A program made the translations under genes and the position numbers. Source: an uncultured Eubacterium sp. (GTDB lineage: Bacteria > Bacillota > Clostridia > Oscillospirales > Acutalibacteraceae). From it: a stretch of 47,646 nt of DNA. Under the pieces are notes generated by a model. That model was not told the DNA's origin. It saw only the letters and a list, made by a program, of their open reading frames with translations, and searched no databases. The number at the start of each line of letters is the position of its first letter. Within the stretch, counting starts at the first letter, position 1. This document shows, piece after piece, positions 15,237 through 23,231 of the stretch. Location of the stretch: the NCBI GenBank assembly GCA_900539325.1, contig UQCC01000013.1, positions 1 to 47,646 on the forward strand, in the 5' to 3' direction.

Positions 15237-15779
15237 ATGACTATTGGTGAAAAAATTAAATATCTACGAACTAATATAGGTATTACTGGCGAAGAATTAG
15301 CAAATATAACGGGTATAAATCATTCGCTTATAAAAAAATATGAAACAAATAGAGTTGTGCCAAAGCAAAATCAAATTGAAATCATCGCTAAAGCATTAAA
15401 AATTAATCCTAATGCTATTTTAGGCAATAATGATTATGTAATAAGCACAGTTGGAGATTTTTACAGTTTATTAATTAATTTATATAAATCAGGAATTATT
15501 AATTTTTTTCAGTCTGTTTCTTTTGAAGAAAACATATCTGTTGAACTCAATGATAAAATAATTAGTATTATTACTCTATATTCTCACACAGCAGATAAAA
15601 GTGAAAATCTTAACATCAATAATTTATCGTTAATTTTAAACAATAAACTCAGACAATTAGATTCATACCACACTTTTGTTAAATTAGTTAATTGCTATAA
15701 CAATAAATCAAATGTTGAAGATGTTGATTTACTTGAATTAACACTTCAACAATCAACTGAACTATTGAACGAATTGTAA
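15237..15779 (+). CDS. XRE-family repressor of element A
   Basis: The 180-residue protein has an N-terminal XRE helix-turn-helix (IKYLRTNIGITGEELANITG, then HSLIKKYETN) and a helical C-terminal part probably for dimerisation. ATG 15237 follows GGATGG by eight bases; ATG 15225 is the alternative. It is divergent from xis-int, with the repeated TGGAACTT boxes between them, like phage-type immunity repressors that hold an element integrated. No peptidase or pheromone domain is seen, so the inducing signal is unclear. It is the gene closest to the guaA junction. Confidence 0.8.
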   Translation: MTIGEKIKYLRTNIGITGEELANITGINHSLIKKYETNRVVPKQNQIEIIAKALKINPNAILGNNDYVISTVGDFYSLLINLYKSGIINFFQSVSFEENISVELNDKIISIITLYSHTADKSENLNINNLSLILNNKLRQLDSYHTFVKLVNCYNNKSNVEDVDLLELTLQQSTELLNEL

Positions 15780-15783
15780 TTTT

Positions 15784-15801
15784 GTAGTCAAAATGTAGTC
15801 A
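15784..15801 (+). promoter_or_regulatory. Integrase arm-type site pair, right end of element A
   Basis: GTAGTCAAAATGTAGTCA contains two AGTCA units starting 11 bp apart and matches GGAGTCAAAAGGGAGTCA at the left end (4930-4947) in 15 of 18 positions. It lies about 60 bp inside the att site. Confidence 0.6.
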
Positions 15802-15804
15802 CAA

Positions 15805-15853
15805 ATAAAAAGAAAACCCCCGAAAGCCTTTATTTATCAGGCTTTCGGGGGTT
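15805..15853 (-). terminator. Strong terminator after guaA, supplied by the element
   Basis: AACCCCCGAAAGCCT (15815-15829) and AGGCTTTCGGGGGTT (15839-15853) form a perfect 15-bp stem. On the minus strand it is followed by TTTTCTTTTTATTTG. It begins 8 bp after the guaA stop. Because it lies inside the att boundary, element A appears to provide the guaA terminator. Confidence 0.95.
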
Positions 15854-15860
15854 ATGTTTA

Positions 15861-17405
15861 TTATTCCCACTCAACTGTTCCGGGTGGTTTGGAGGTTATA
15901 TCATAGACTACTCGATTGATATGAGCGCACTCGTTTGTGATGCGGTTGCTGACTTTGGCGAGAATATCATACGGAATTCTTGCCCAATCGGCAGTCATAA
16001 AGTCATCGGTTGTAACGGCTCTGATGACAACCACATTGTCATATGTTCTGTGGTCGCCCATAACGCCTACGGAGTTGACGCCCGGAAGAACGCAGAAGAA
16101 CTGCGCAAGGTTGCTCTCGTAACCGTTTTTGCTCATTTCGTCACGGAGTACCCAATCGGCATCCTGCAAAATTCTTACTTTTTCGGCTGTAACTTCGCCG
16201 ATAATTCTGACGCCGAGACCCGGACCCGGAAACGGCTGACGCCATACAAGCTCGTGAGGAATTCCGAGTTTTTCGCCTACTGCTCTGACTTCGTCCTTGA
16301 AAAGGTCGCCGAGCGGCTCGATTGTGTCAATAAACGAAATATCCTTTGGCTTTTCAACCATATTATGATGAGTTTTGATAACGGCAGTCTGTGCCTTGCC
16401 GTCACTTTTGCCCTTGCCGGACTCAATTCTGTCAGGATAAATTGTACCCTGTGCAAAGAATCCCTCTGCGGCTCTTGCTCTGACTTCGTCCCAGAATACC
16501 TTGTAAAATTCCGTGCCGATAATCTTTCGCTTTTGCTCGGGGTCTGTAACGCCCTTTAAACATTCCATAAAGTGCTCGCCGCAATTTACACGAACAAAAT
16601 TCATATCAAAAAGTTCGGTGAAAGTTTTTTCTACAAAGTCGCCCTCGTCCTTACGCATAAGACCTTGGTCAACAAAAACGCAGGTGAGTTGCTTGCCGAC
16701 TGCACGGGAAAGCAAGCCTGCTGCAACGGAGCTGTCTACACCGCCCGACAAGCCCAAAATTACATGCTTGTCGCCGATTCTTTCACGAAGCTCTTTAACA
16801 GTATTGTCGATAAAATTATCCATAACCCAGTCGCCTGAGCACTTGCAAACTTCGTAAAGGAAGTTGTAAAGCACCTGCTTGCCGTACTCGGAATGAGTAA
16901 CCTCAGGGTGAAACTGAACAGCGTAAATATTCTTTGCCTTGTTCTCCATAGCGGCACACGGACAGTCGTCGGTGTAGCCGATAATTTCAAATCCCTGCGG
17001 CGGAGTTGCAATATAGTCTGTGTGGCTCATCCAAACTACCGACTTTTCAGGCACGCCCTTGAAAAGCACGGAGTCCTTGGCATTGAGTTCAATCTTGCCG
17101 TATTCGGACACAGGAGCGGTTTTAACCTCGCCGTCGCCCATCCAAGCGATAAGCTGACAGCCGTAGCAAATGCCGAGAATCGGCACGCCGAGTTCCAAAA
17201 TATCCTTTGTATAATGCGGTGACGACATATCAAAAACCGAATTAGGTCCGCCTGTAAAAATAATGCCCTTGTAACCGTTTGCTTTGATAGTTTCAAGCGG
17301 GGTGGTATAAGGCAAAATTTCGGCATAAACATGATGGTCACGCACACGACGGGCAATAAGCTGATTGTACTGACCGCCGAAGTCCAAAACTAAAATCTTT
17401 TCCAT
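15861..17405 (-). CDS. guaA: GMP synthase (glutamine-hydrolysing)
   Basis: GuaA converts XMP, ATP and glutamine to GMP in purine synthesis. The 514-residue protein starts at MEKILVLDFGGQYNQLIA. It has a class I glutamine amidotransferase domain with the nucleophile in GICYGCQLIAW and QFHPEV. The PP-loop is LGLSGGVDSSVAAGLL, and the C-terminal dimerisation domain includes RIESGKGKSDGKAQ and ends TVEWE. ATG 17405 follows GAGAAAG and matches the family N-terminus; the 11-residue extension to 17438 is not credible. The last codons overlap the att site, so integration leaves the protein intact. No purine riboswitch is seen before it. Confidence 0.99.
   Translation of the reverse strand: MEKILVLDFGGQYNQLIARRVRDHHVYAEILPYTTPLETIKANGYKGIIFTGGPNSVFDMSSPHYTKDILELGVPILGICYGCQLIAWMGDGEVKTAPVSEYGKIELNAKDSVLFKGVPEKSVVWMSHTDYIATPPQGFEIIGYTDDCPCAAMENKAKNIYAVQFHPEVTHSEYGKQVLYNFLYEVCKCSGDWVMDNFIDNTVKELRERIGDKHVILGLSGGVDSSVAAGLLSRAVGKQLTCVFVDQGLMRKDEGDFVEKTFTELFDMNFVRVNCGEHFMECLKGVTDPEQKRKIIGTEFYKVFWDEVRARAAEGFFAQGTIYPDRIESGKGKSDGKAQTAVIKTHHNMVEKPKDISFIDTIEPLGDLFKDEVRAVGEKLGIPHELVWRQPFPGPGLGVRIIGEVTAEKVRILQDADWVLRDEMSKNGYESNLAQFFCVLPGVNSVGVMGDHRTYDNVVVIRAVTTDDFMTADWARIPYDILAKVSNRITNECAHINRVVYDITSKPPGTVEWE
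15862..15876. repeat. guaA-proximal attachment site
   Basis: TATTCCCACTCAACT spans the last four codons and most of the stop codon of guaA. It is the reference for the copies at 4817-4831 (14 of 15 identical) and 177-190 (12 of 14 identical). I take it as the junction between chromosome and element A. Confidence 0.8.
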
Positions 17406-17442
17406 ATCTTTCTCGCAATCTAAAAATTTTAAATACACAATT

Positions 17443-17471
17443 ATTATATAGTATATCCCGAATTAATGCAA
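17443..17471 (-). promoter_or_regulatory. guaA promoter
   Basis: On the minus strand TTGCAT (17466-17471) and TATAAT (17443-17448) are separated by 17 bp, 38 bp before the guaA ATG. Confidence 0.75.
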
Positions 17472-17530
17472 GGGGATAATACCCCAAAACAAAAAAGAAC
17501 TTTGCATTGCTGCAAAATTTATATCAAGTC

Positions 17531-17604
17531 TTTTAACCCCTCAGTCTGCATACAAGATGCAGACAGCACCCCCTTACAAATAAGAGAAGCCTTGGTCGGT
17601 TTTA
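17531..17604. repeat. Dispersed intergenic repeat R1, copy 1
   Basis: The unit begins TTTTAACCCCTCAGTC, contains an inner hairpin TCTGCAT..ATGCAGA and ends near AGAAGCCTTGG. It belongs to the family also seen at 26638, 31318, 44131 and 46231, with the general plan CCCCTCAGTC, variable hairpin, GACAGCTCCCCTT, AAGGGGAGCCTT. Confidence 0.7.
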
Positions 17605-17639
17605 TTCAATTTATATTTACAATTCCGCCCATACGGTGT

Positions 17640-17966
17640 TTAATCAAACATGTTTAACAATTCGGGAATGTCATTTTTTAAAGTATCATAAACAACATTC
17701 AAATCAACATTTCCATAGTCGTGCACAATACGGTTACGCAATCCCGAAATTGAATTCCATGGAACATTTGCTTTTTTCAATTTATAATCGTCAGTTAAAC
17801 GCTTTGAATTTTCAGATATTTGAATCATTCTAAACATCATCGAATCAAGCAATATATCGTTTTTGCCGAATTCCTCCAAAGTCACATCTGTCATATGAAA
17901 CGAAATAAATCGCAAATCGTTTACTATTTTTTCAATATAATAGCTATCATTTTTAATGTTATCCAT
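17640..17966 (-). CDS. HepT-like HEPN ribonuclease toxin
   Basis: The 108-residue protein has the HEPN signature R77-x4-H82-x-Y84 in GLRNRIVHDYG, the RNase active site of HepT/DUF86 toxins. Its length is typical. The gene overlaps the upstream HTH-nucleotidyltransferase gene by 8 bp. In characterised MntA/HepT pairs, the nucleotidyltransferase AMPylates the Tyr of the R-x4-H-x-Y motif and so blocks the toxin; the same mechanism is inferred here. Unlike the first TA module, this one lies outside the integrated elements, upstream of guaA. Confidence 0.9.
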   Translation of the reverse strand: MDNIKNDSYYIEKIVNDLRFISFHMTDVTLEEFGKNDILLDSMMFRMIQISENSKRLTDDYKLKKANVPWNSISGLRNRIVHDYGNVDLNVVYDTLKNDIPELLNMFD

Positions 17967-18432
17967 AAATTTTTATACCGTCCCTCAAAATTTCTCGAAG
18001 CAATTCGGGGTTATTGTTTAGTTGTTTTATATCTAATGCATCAATTTTTTTATTAAGTGCATTTCTCAAATCTTCAACAAGTCCAAAAAATTTCAATCCT
18101 CTTTCTTCGGTGCAAATCAACAAATCAACATCGCTGGTTTCTGTTGCTCTGCCCTTTGCATATGAGCCGAAAAGATAGCAAAATTCAACATCATAATTCT
18201 CAAAAACAGAACCACATTCATCAATTATATTTTGGATTTCAAGTATTCCGTGTTCCTCATCAACGGGATTAATTAAATTTAGTTGCTCAACAAAATAATT
18301 ATACTTTATTGTGTCTTTCTTTGATTCATCATTTTCATACGATTTATAAGAACGCAACGAAACACCAAACATATCAGCAACCTGCTGTTGGGTTAAGTTC
18401 TTTGATACTCTCAATTTTTTAAGTTCACTCAT
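17959..18432 (-). CDS. HTH-MNT nucleotidyltransferase antitoxin (MntA-like)
   Basis: The 157-residue protein fuses an XRE helix-turn-helix (residues 5-35, LTQQQVADMFGVSLRSYKSY) to a minimal nucleotidyltransferase with G89-S90, D101 and D103 in FGSYAKGRATETSDVDLL. The catalytic signature is complete, so it should AMPylate and neutralise the HepT-like partner. The fused HTH suggests direct autoregulation. Its promoter carries a perfect GTGCAA-AAA-TTGCAC palindrome between -35 and -10 and a second copy just upstream. GAGGTG precedes ATG 18432. MNT antitoxins usually lack the HTH or use a separate one. Confidence 0.9.
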   Translation of the reverse strand: MSELKKLRVSKNLTQQQVADMFGVSLRSYKSYENDESKKDTIKYNYFVEQLNLINPVDEEHGILEIQNIIDECGSVFENYDVEFCYLFGSYAKGRATETSDVDLLICTEERGLKFFGLVEDLRNALNKKIDALDIKQLNNNPELLREILRDGIKIYG

Positions 18433-18449
18433 AATTGCACCTCTATCGT

Positions 18450-18527
18450 ATTATAGTGCAAAAATTGCACCCTGTCAATAACTAAAGTGCAAAAATTGCA
18501 TTTTATGTAAAGTCAGGGTGCAAAATT
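18450..18527 (-). promoter_or_regulatory. TA promoter with embedded palindromic operators
   Basis: TTGACA (18473-18478) and TATAAT (18450-18455) on the minus strand are exactly 17 bp apart. GTGCAAAAATTGCAC, a perfect palindrome, occupies 18456-18470 inside the spacer. A near copy GTGCAAAAATTGCAT is at 18487-18501 and a half site GTGCAAAATT at 18518-18527. Binding of the HTH domain here would block RNA polymerase. Confidence 0.85.
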
Positions 18528-18532
18528 TATAT

Positions 18533-18564
18533 GGTAGGCGAACAAAGTTCGCCCCTACGGTGTT
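18533..18564. repeat. Dispersed intergenic repeat R2, copy 1
   Basis: GGTAGGCGAACAAAGTTCGC is followed by CCCTACGGTGTT: a short hairpin GGCGAAC..GTTCGCC flanked by TAG and CTA. Related copies are at 19566, 20588, 28731, 37101 and 47517. Confidence 0.7.
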
Positions 18565-18578
18565 AAAATACATTAATA

Positions 18579-19529
18579 TTATGCTTTTTTGAGGGCGAAA
18601 ACGAGCCAGCCGTTATTTTCGAGGCGTTCCATAACCTCAAAGCCGTTTTGAGCAAAGGAATAAAGCACTTCGTCCTCTCGGCTTTCGATAATTCCGCCTG
18701 TGATGTAAACGCCGTCATCTGTGAGGAATTCGCCAACCTGCGTGTTGAACTGCATAACAATGTCGGCAACGATATTTGCAACAACAACATTGAACTTGCC
18801 GCTCACCTTGTCGGACAAATCACCCTGAACGGCGGTGAATCTGTCCTCGCCGAAACCGTTTTGGAGTGCGTTCTCTTTGGCAGTTTTGACAGCAAGTTCG
18901 TCAATGTCAACGCCGAATGCCGACTTTGCGCCGAGGAGAAGCGTAGCGATTGAAAGAATGCCCGAACCGCAACCGATGTCAAGCACGGTGCTGTTTTCGT
19001 CAACATATTTTTCGAGCGTTTCAAGGCAAAGCTGAGTTGTTGGGTGAGAGCCGGAACCAAAAGCAAGGCCCGGCTCAATATCGAGCACCTTGCGGTCGCC
19101 GGCATCATAATTATCTTCCCAAACAGGGCGGATAAGTAGCTTCTTACCTATCGGCATAGGGTGAAAATACTGCTTCCAATTATTCTGCCAATCCTCCACC
19201 TTGCAATCTGAAATTGTAATTTCGTGCTCAATTCCGAGTGCGTCAAGGCGTTCCTTGATAAACGAAGTGGACTCAAGCGGATTTTCATCAGGATTGATAT
19301 AAATATGGATTATGCCCTTTGTTCTGTCCTTTTCAAGCAAGGATTCCTCAATCAAATCAATGTGGGCAATCTCCATTGTTTCCTCTTCAAGAGCAGAATA
19401 ATCCTCAATGTAAATGCCATACGGCACTACCATATTTGCAATGTCGCCTGCGGCGTCTATATCTTTTGTGTCAACAGTAACAGCGATTTCCGTCCAGCTG
19501 TCCTGCTCGACTGCGTTAGTCATTCCCAT
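18579..19529 (-). CDS. prmA: Ribosomal protein L11 methyltransferase
   Basis: PrmA trimethylates ribosomal protein L11 using SAM. The 316-residue product has the N-terminal substrate domain (DSWTEIAVTVDTKD), the linker PGLAFGSGSHPTTQLCLE and the class I SAM-binding motif VLDIGCGSGILSIATLLLGA. The catalytic-face motif is VVVANIVADIV. Length and order match the family. AAAGG lies about nine bases before ATG 19529. The gene follows yhaM closely on the same strand, with only a 70-bp gap that holds an R2-like repeat. Confidence 0.97.
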   Translation of the reverse strand: MGMTNAVEQDSWTEIAVTVDTKDIDAAGDIANMVVPYGIYIEDYSALEEETMEIAHIDLIEESLLEKDRTKGIIHIYINPDENPLESTSFIKERLDALGIEHEITISDCKVEDWQNNWKQYFHPMPIGKKLLIRPVWEDNYDAGDRKVLDIEPGLAFGSGSHPTTQLCLETLEKYVDENSTVLDIGCGSGILSIATLLLGAKSAFGVDIDELAVKTAKENALQNGFGEDRFTAVQGDLSDKVSGKFNVVVANIVADIVMQFNTQVGEFLTDDGVYITGGIIESREDEVLYSFAQNGFEVMERLENNGWLVFALKKA

Positions 19530-19565
19530 AATTTTAACCTTTCATATATGTGTTTCACAAAAATC

Positions 19566-19594
19566 TGTCGGGAAGATGATATCTTCCCCTACGA
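19566..19594. repeat. R2-like hairpin repeat
   Basis: TCGGGAAGATGATATCTTCC is followed by CCTACGATTA. It has the same plan as other R2 copies, a short hairpin (GGAAGATGATATCTTCC) next to CCCTACG, but a different stem sequence. It lies between prmA and yhaM. Confidence 0.5.
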
Positions 19595-19597
19595 TTA

Positions 19598-20557
19598 TCA
19601 AAAATTCACTTTGTGGCTTGGGTCGCCGAGATGGTGATTATATAATTTTCTGTTGTCAAGTGCCCACTGTCTGTCGGAAAAACCGCCTTTTTCAACGCCG
19701 TCAAGAGCGTTGTTAATCTCATAAATCGTTGCGTCAAGTGAGTCGAGAGTTGACAAAATCTCCGCCTCAAGGAACATTGGACGAACAGCCGCACCGTAAT
19801 CCGGAATTCCGTGGTGTGACAAAATCATATGCTCAAGAAGTGTAACCTTTTCACCCGAAATGCCGAGTTTTTTAGCCGTTTCGTCAACATACATTGCACC
19901 TTTTACAAGGTGGCCGATAAGTTCACCCTCGGTGCTGTAACCGCTTGCAAGTCCCGATTGAGAAGTTTCAAGTTCCCAAGTTTTTGCAACATCGTGAAGA
20001 ATTACGCCCGAAAGAAGCAAATCTTTGTTAACGTTTGGATAGATTTTGCAAATTTCCTCTGCCATACGGACAATGCTCATTGTGTGATACATAAGACCGC
20101 CGACGATTGCGTGATGAAGTCGAAGTGCGGCAGGATATGTTACGAGTTTGTCCTTTTTGTCGTCAATAATAGACAGCACAATCGCTTTCAAATCCTCATC
20201 CCTAAACGCTTCAACTCTTTTGTGAATCATATCAAAAAGCTGTGCACCGCCAACCTCGGCACTCGGCACAAGGTCGGCAAGATTGTAATCATCATTTGCC
20301 GACGCAGGACGCATTTGCGAAATTCTGAACTGGTCCCTGCCGTTATATTGTTCTACGCTTCCGCGAATTTTAACAATCATATCTGATGAAAAAATGCCGT
20401 TTGGCTGATAATCCCACCATTTGCCGCTCATTTCTCCGTCTTTGTCGCAAATAACGACATCAAGATAAATTGAGCCTGATTTTGTCTTTTTTTCTTCACA
20501 TTTTTTGAGGAGCACAAAACTCTCAACCATTCCGTTTGGCAATTCGGTAAAATTCAT
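19598..20557 (-). CDS. yhaM: 3'-5' exoribonuclease YhaM-type
   Basis: The 319-residue protein has an N-terminal OB-fold nucleic-acid-binding domain (residues about 10-90, GKWWDYQPNG, VKIRGSVEQYNGRDQF) and a C-terminal HD phosphohydrolase domain. The HD metal ligands are visible: H in LRLHHAIVGGLMYHT, HD in ILHDVAKTWE, and later HH in MILSHHG. This is the architecture of YhaM, a Firmicutes exoribonuclease involved in RNA turnover. ATG 20557 (MNFTELPNG) is chosen because AGTGAGAT lies upstream; the longer frame to 20638 runs through a repeat. Confidence 0.92.
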   Translation of the reverse strand: MNFTELPNGMVESFVLLKKCEEKKTKSGSIYLDVVICDKDGEMSGKWWDYQPNGIFSSDMIVKIRGSVEQYNGRDQFRISQMRPASANDDYNLADLVPSAEVGGAQLFDMIHKRVEAFRDEDLKAIVLSIIDDKKDKLVTYPAALRLHHAIVGGLMYHTMSIVRMAEEICKIYPNVNKDLLLSGVILHDVAKTWELETSQSGLASGYSTEGELIGHLVKGAMYVDETAKKLGISGEKVTLLEHMILSHHGIPDYGAAVRPMFLEAEILSTLDSLDATIYEINNALDGVEKGGFSDRQWALDNRKLYNHHLGDPSHKVNF

Positions 20558-20587
20558 AATATATCTCACTTTCGTTTGTGTTAATAG

Positions 20588-20632
20588 GGGCTTTATCGAC
20601 AGCCAGAGGCGAACACAGCTCGCCGCTACGAT
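20588..20632. repeat. R2 repeat with an attached R3 end fragment
   Basis: GAGGCGAACACAGCTCGCCG and the following CTACG form an R2 copy. It is preceded by GGGCTTTATCGACAG, whose reverse complement matches the end of the R3 element at 34831-34845. The two families can therefore be joined. Confidence 0.55.
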
Positions 20633-20719
20633 AAACAATTACATATTGATTATACATTATAATACATTATATATCAAGTTGACGCACAAAAAAATGTACT
20701 TTAACATTCTATTTGACAT

Positions 20720-20748
20720 TTGACAATCGGACAATTTTGTAGTATCAT
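20720..20748 (+). promoter_or_regulatory. Promoter of the SDR gene
   Basis: TTGACA (20720-20725) and TATCAT (20743-20748) are separated by 17 bp, 44 bp before ATG 20792. Confidence 0.8.
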
Positions 20749-20791
20749 TATAGCGTATGAAAACACAAATAATTACTCGGAGGATATACAT

Positions 20792-21631
20792 ATGAATACA
20801 TGTTGGCTTCAAGGCAAAACCGTAGTTGTTACCGGCGCATCGGGCGGTATGGGTGCAGGTATTGCCGCAACACTTATCAAAAAACACGGTTGCACCGTTA
20901 TCGGCGTAGCAAGAAACGAAAAGAAAATGCTTCACTTCATTGAAGAACTCGGCGAAACATATGCAAAGCAATTTTCATACGAGCTTTTTGATGTAAGCGT
21001 TAAAGAAAATTGGGAGAACTTTGCAAACGAGCTCAACGAAAAAGGCATTAAGGTTGATATTCTTATCAACAATGCAGGTATTCTTCCAAAATTCAAGAGA
21101 TTTGACAAATATTCTTATGACGAAATCGAAAGAGCAATGAACATCAACTTCTACTCTTGCGTATATTCGGTTAAAACAATGTTGCCGATGCTTCTTCAAT
21201 CAAGCACACCGGCTATCATCAACATTGACTCATCTGCCGCTCTTATGACTCTTGCAGGCACATCAATGTATTCTGCATCAAAGGCAGCACTCAAGGGCTT
21301 TACAGAAGCACTTCGTGTTGAGTTCCAAGGCAAGATGTATGTTGGTCTTGTTTGCCCGGGCTTCACAAAGACAGACATTTTCTCCGGTCAGGGCGATGCT
21401 GATATGAGCAGCGGCGCAAAGGTTATGGATATGATTTCAACCGATTGCGACAAGATGGTTAAAATGATTATGTTCGGCATCGAACACAAGGCTCCTATGC
21501 AGGTTCACGGTTTTGATGCACACGCAATGAGCGTTTTCAACCGCCTTATGCCTGTTTACGGCTCAAAGCTTTTCAGCTCGGTTATGAGAATGGCTAATGT
21601 AGATATTTTCAAAGAAGTATTTTCGGATTAA
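20792..21631 (+). CDS. Short-chain dehydrogenase/reductase
   Basis: The 279-residue protein has the classical SDR elements: nucleotide-binding TGASGGMGAG at the N-terminus, NNAG in DILINNAGILP, the catalytic Ser in NIDSSAALM and Y-x3-K in MYSASKAAL. It is a cytosolic NAD(P)-dependent oxidoreductase of unknown substrate. GGAGG seven bases upstream supports ATG 20792. It has its own promoter and is followed by a terminator and a GPH-type sugar transporter on the same strand, so a sugar or sugar-alcohol substrate is possible but not shown. Confidence 0.92.
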   Translation: MNTCWLQGKTVVVTGASGGMGAGIAATLIKKHGCTVIGVARNEKKMLHFIEELGETYAKQFSYELFDVSVKENWENFANELNEKGIKVDILINNAGILPKFKRFDKYSYDEIERAMNINFYSCVYSVKTMLPMLLQSSTPAIINIDSSAALMTLAGTSMYSASKAALKGFTEALRVEFQGKMYVGLVCPGFTKTDIFSGQGDADMSSGAKVMDMISTDCDKMVKMIMFGIEHKAPMQVHGFDAHAMSVFNRLMPVYGSKLFSSVMRMANVDIFKEVFSD

Positions 21632-21661
21632 TCTAAAATTTCTTCTTTGTCATGGCAAAGA

Positions 21662-21705
21662 CGCCAAGGCAGGATTGTATTATTCTGTCTTGGCTTATTT
21701 TATTT
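21662..21705 (+). terminator. Terminator after the SDR gene
   Basis: GCCAAGGCAGGAT and ATTCTGTCTTGGC pair with two G-U contacts, followed by TTATTTTATTTTTT. It separates the SDR gene from the transporter, whose transcription may be partly read-through. Confidence 0.8.
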
Positions 21706-21731
21706 TTTAAAAAAAGTGAGGTAAAAAAACA

Positions 21732-23180
21732 ATGGCTGAAGCTACAAAAGATATTGCAAAGCAAAAATATCTTAACTTCAAAGAAATTGCCGCTTATTCT
21801 CTCGGTCTGTTCGGATTTCAGGCAATAGTCGGATTGCTCAACAGCTATCAGGCAGAATTTGACGGCTCGATTTTGGGTGCAAATGTATCGGTGGTTGCAA
21901 TTCTTATCTTGATTGCAAAAATCGTTTCCGCAGTTGCCGACCCTGTCGTAGGTAATTTGGTTGACCGCTCAAAGAGTAAGATGGGCAAATTCAAAAGTAT
22001 GATTGTGTATTCAATCGTTCCGCTTCTTGTTTTCACGGCGGTTGTGTTTATTGATGTTCCGTTTAAGAACAACAAGGTTGCAACATACATTTGGATTTTC
22101 GGCACATATCTTATTTGGAGCATTGCAATGACAATGGGTGATGTTCCGTCGCAGGGTATCGCCGCCGCTCTCACTCCAAACCCGACAGAAAGAACAAATG
22201 TTGTTTCAATCTCAAACACCTTCAAGCAGGTAGGCTTCAGCGCTTGCGTTGTTATCGTGCCTATTGTTTGCCTCATCATTCCGGGCGGCTCAAAAGTTTT
22301 TGTAAAATCGGGCGAAACTGACACCCCGATGATTGCCGGCGAATATCTCGGCACTGCAATTCTCACGGCGATTTTAGGCTGCGTACTTTTTGCACTCATT
22401 CCGCTCCTCAACAAAGAACGTGTTACGGTTGAATCCGGCGAAAAAACAACCGCAAAAGATATGCTTTTTGCCCTCAAAGACAACAAGCCGTTTATGCTTG
22501 TAATTGTTTCTTACTTCCTCGGCTTCGGCAGACAAATGGCAATGGGCATTCAGGTTCAGGCTGCCACCGTTATTCTCGGAAGCCAAAACCTCGTTGCCGT
22601 TTTGGGTATTGTAACCGCCGTCGGCTCTATGATAAGCATGGCACTTTGCCCGTTGCTCATCAAAAAATTGGACGAAAGAAAAGCTTACATTCTTCTTTCG
22701 GTTTACGGCTTTGCCGCTTCGATTTTCTCATTTGCAGTCGGCTACTTCTGGTTCAAATCCCCAAGCAATATGGTGCTTACCGTTTTGTTCTACGCAAGCT
22801 TGTTCCTTATCGGCTTGCAGTTTGGTGCCGTAACTCTTATGCCAATGATTATGACAGCGGACTGCGTAGACTACTACGAATACAAAACAGGCAAGAGAAT
22901 GGAAGGCACCTGCTACTCAATCCTCACTCTTACAATCAAGGTTTGCCTTGCTCTCGGCACAGCTGTCGGACTCATCTTTGTTCAGGCTTCGGGCTACTAC
23001 GACGGCCTTGCAACAGGCACATTTGACCTCAGCACAAAGAACATTATATTCTTTGCATACACCGCCCTTCCGGGTATTCTTGCACTCCTCTCAATCATTC
23101 CTATGATTAAGTATGATGTTGTAGGTGCCAAGAAAGCCGAAATAAGCGAAACACTCGCAAAGAAAAGAGAAATTCAGTAA
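21732..23180 (+). CDS. GPH-family (MFS) sugar:cation symporter
   Basis: The 482-residue protein has about twelve hydrophobic segments. Motifs of the glycoside-pentoside-hexuronide family are present: DPVVGNLVDRSKSKMGKFK after the second segment and DCVDYYEYKTGKRMEGTCYS in the C-terminal half, both typical of MelB/XylP-like carriers. It probably imports an oligosaccharide or glycoside with Na+ or H+. GTGAGG lies before ATG 21732. No glycosidase gene is adjacent, so the substrate cannot be inferred. A strong bidirectional terminator follows. Confidence 0.92.
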   Translation: MAEATKDIAKQKYLNFKEIAAYSLGLFGFQAIVGLLNSYQAEFDGSILGANVSVVAILILIAKIVSAVADPVVGNLVDRSKSKMGKFKSMIVYSIVPLLVFTAVVFIDVPFKNNKVATYIWIFGTYLIWSIAMTMGDVPSQGIAAALTPNPTERTNVVSISNTFKQVGFSACVVIVPIVCLIIPGGSKVFVKSGETDTPMIAGEYLGTAILTAILGCVLFALIPLLNKERVTVESGEKTTAKDMLFALKDNKPFMLVIVSYFLGFGRQMAMGIQVQAATVILGSQNLVAVLGIVTAVGSMISMALCPLLIKKLDERKAYILLSVYGFAASIFSFAVGYFWFKSPSNMVLTVLFYASLFLIGLQFGAVTLMPMIMTADCVDYYEYKTGKRMEGTCYSILTLTIKVCLALGTAVGLIFVQASGYYDGLATGTFDLSTKNIIFFAYTALPGILALLSIIPMIKYDVVGAKKAEISETLAKKREIQ

Positions 23181-23192
23181 TATACTTATTTA

Positions 23193-23231
23193 TAAAAATA
23201 CTCCTGCAACCAATTTTGCAGGAGTATTTTT
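23193..23231. terminator. Bidirectional terminator
   Basis: AAAATACTCCTGCA and TGCAGGAGTATTTT form a perfect stem with A and T runs on both sides. It serves the plus-strand transporter and the convergent ATP-grasp gene. Confidence 0.92.

Noticed and set aside
15921..17356. Multiple 60-210 residue frames antisense to guaA
   Set aside because: guaA is complete and highly conserved; the antisense frames lack start signals.
17406..17471. Purine riboswitch before guaA
   Set aside because: The leader is about 30 bases; no aptamer or terminator fits.
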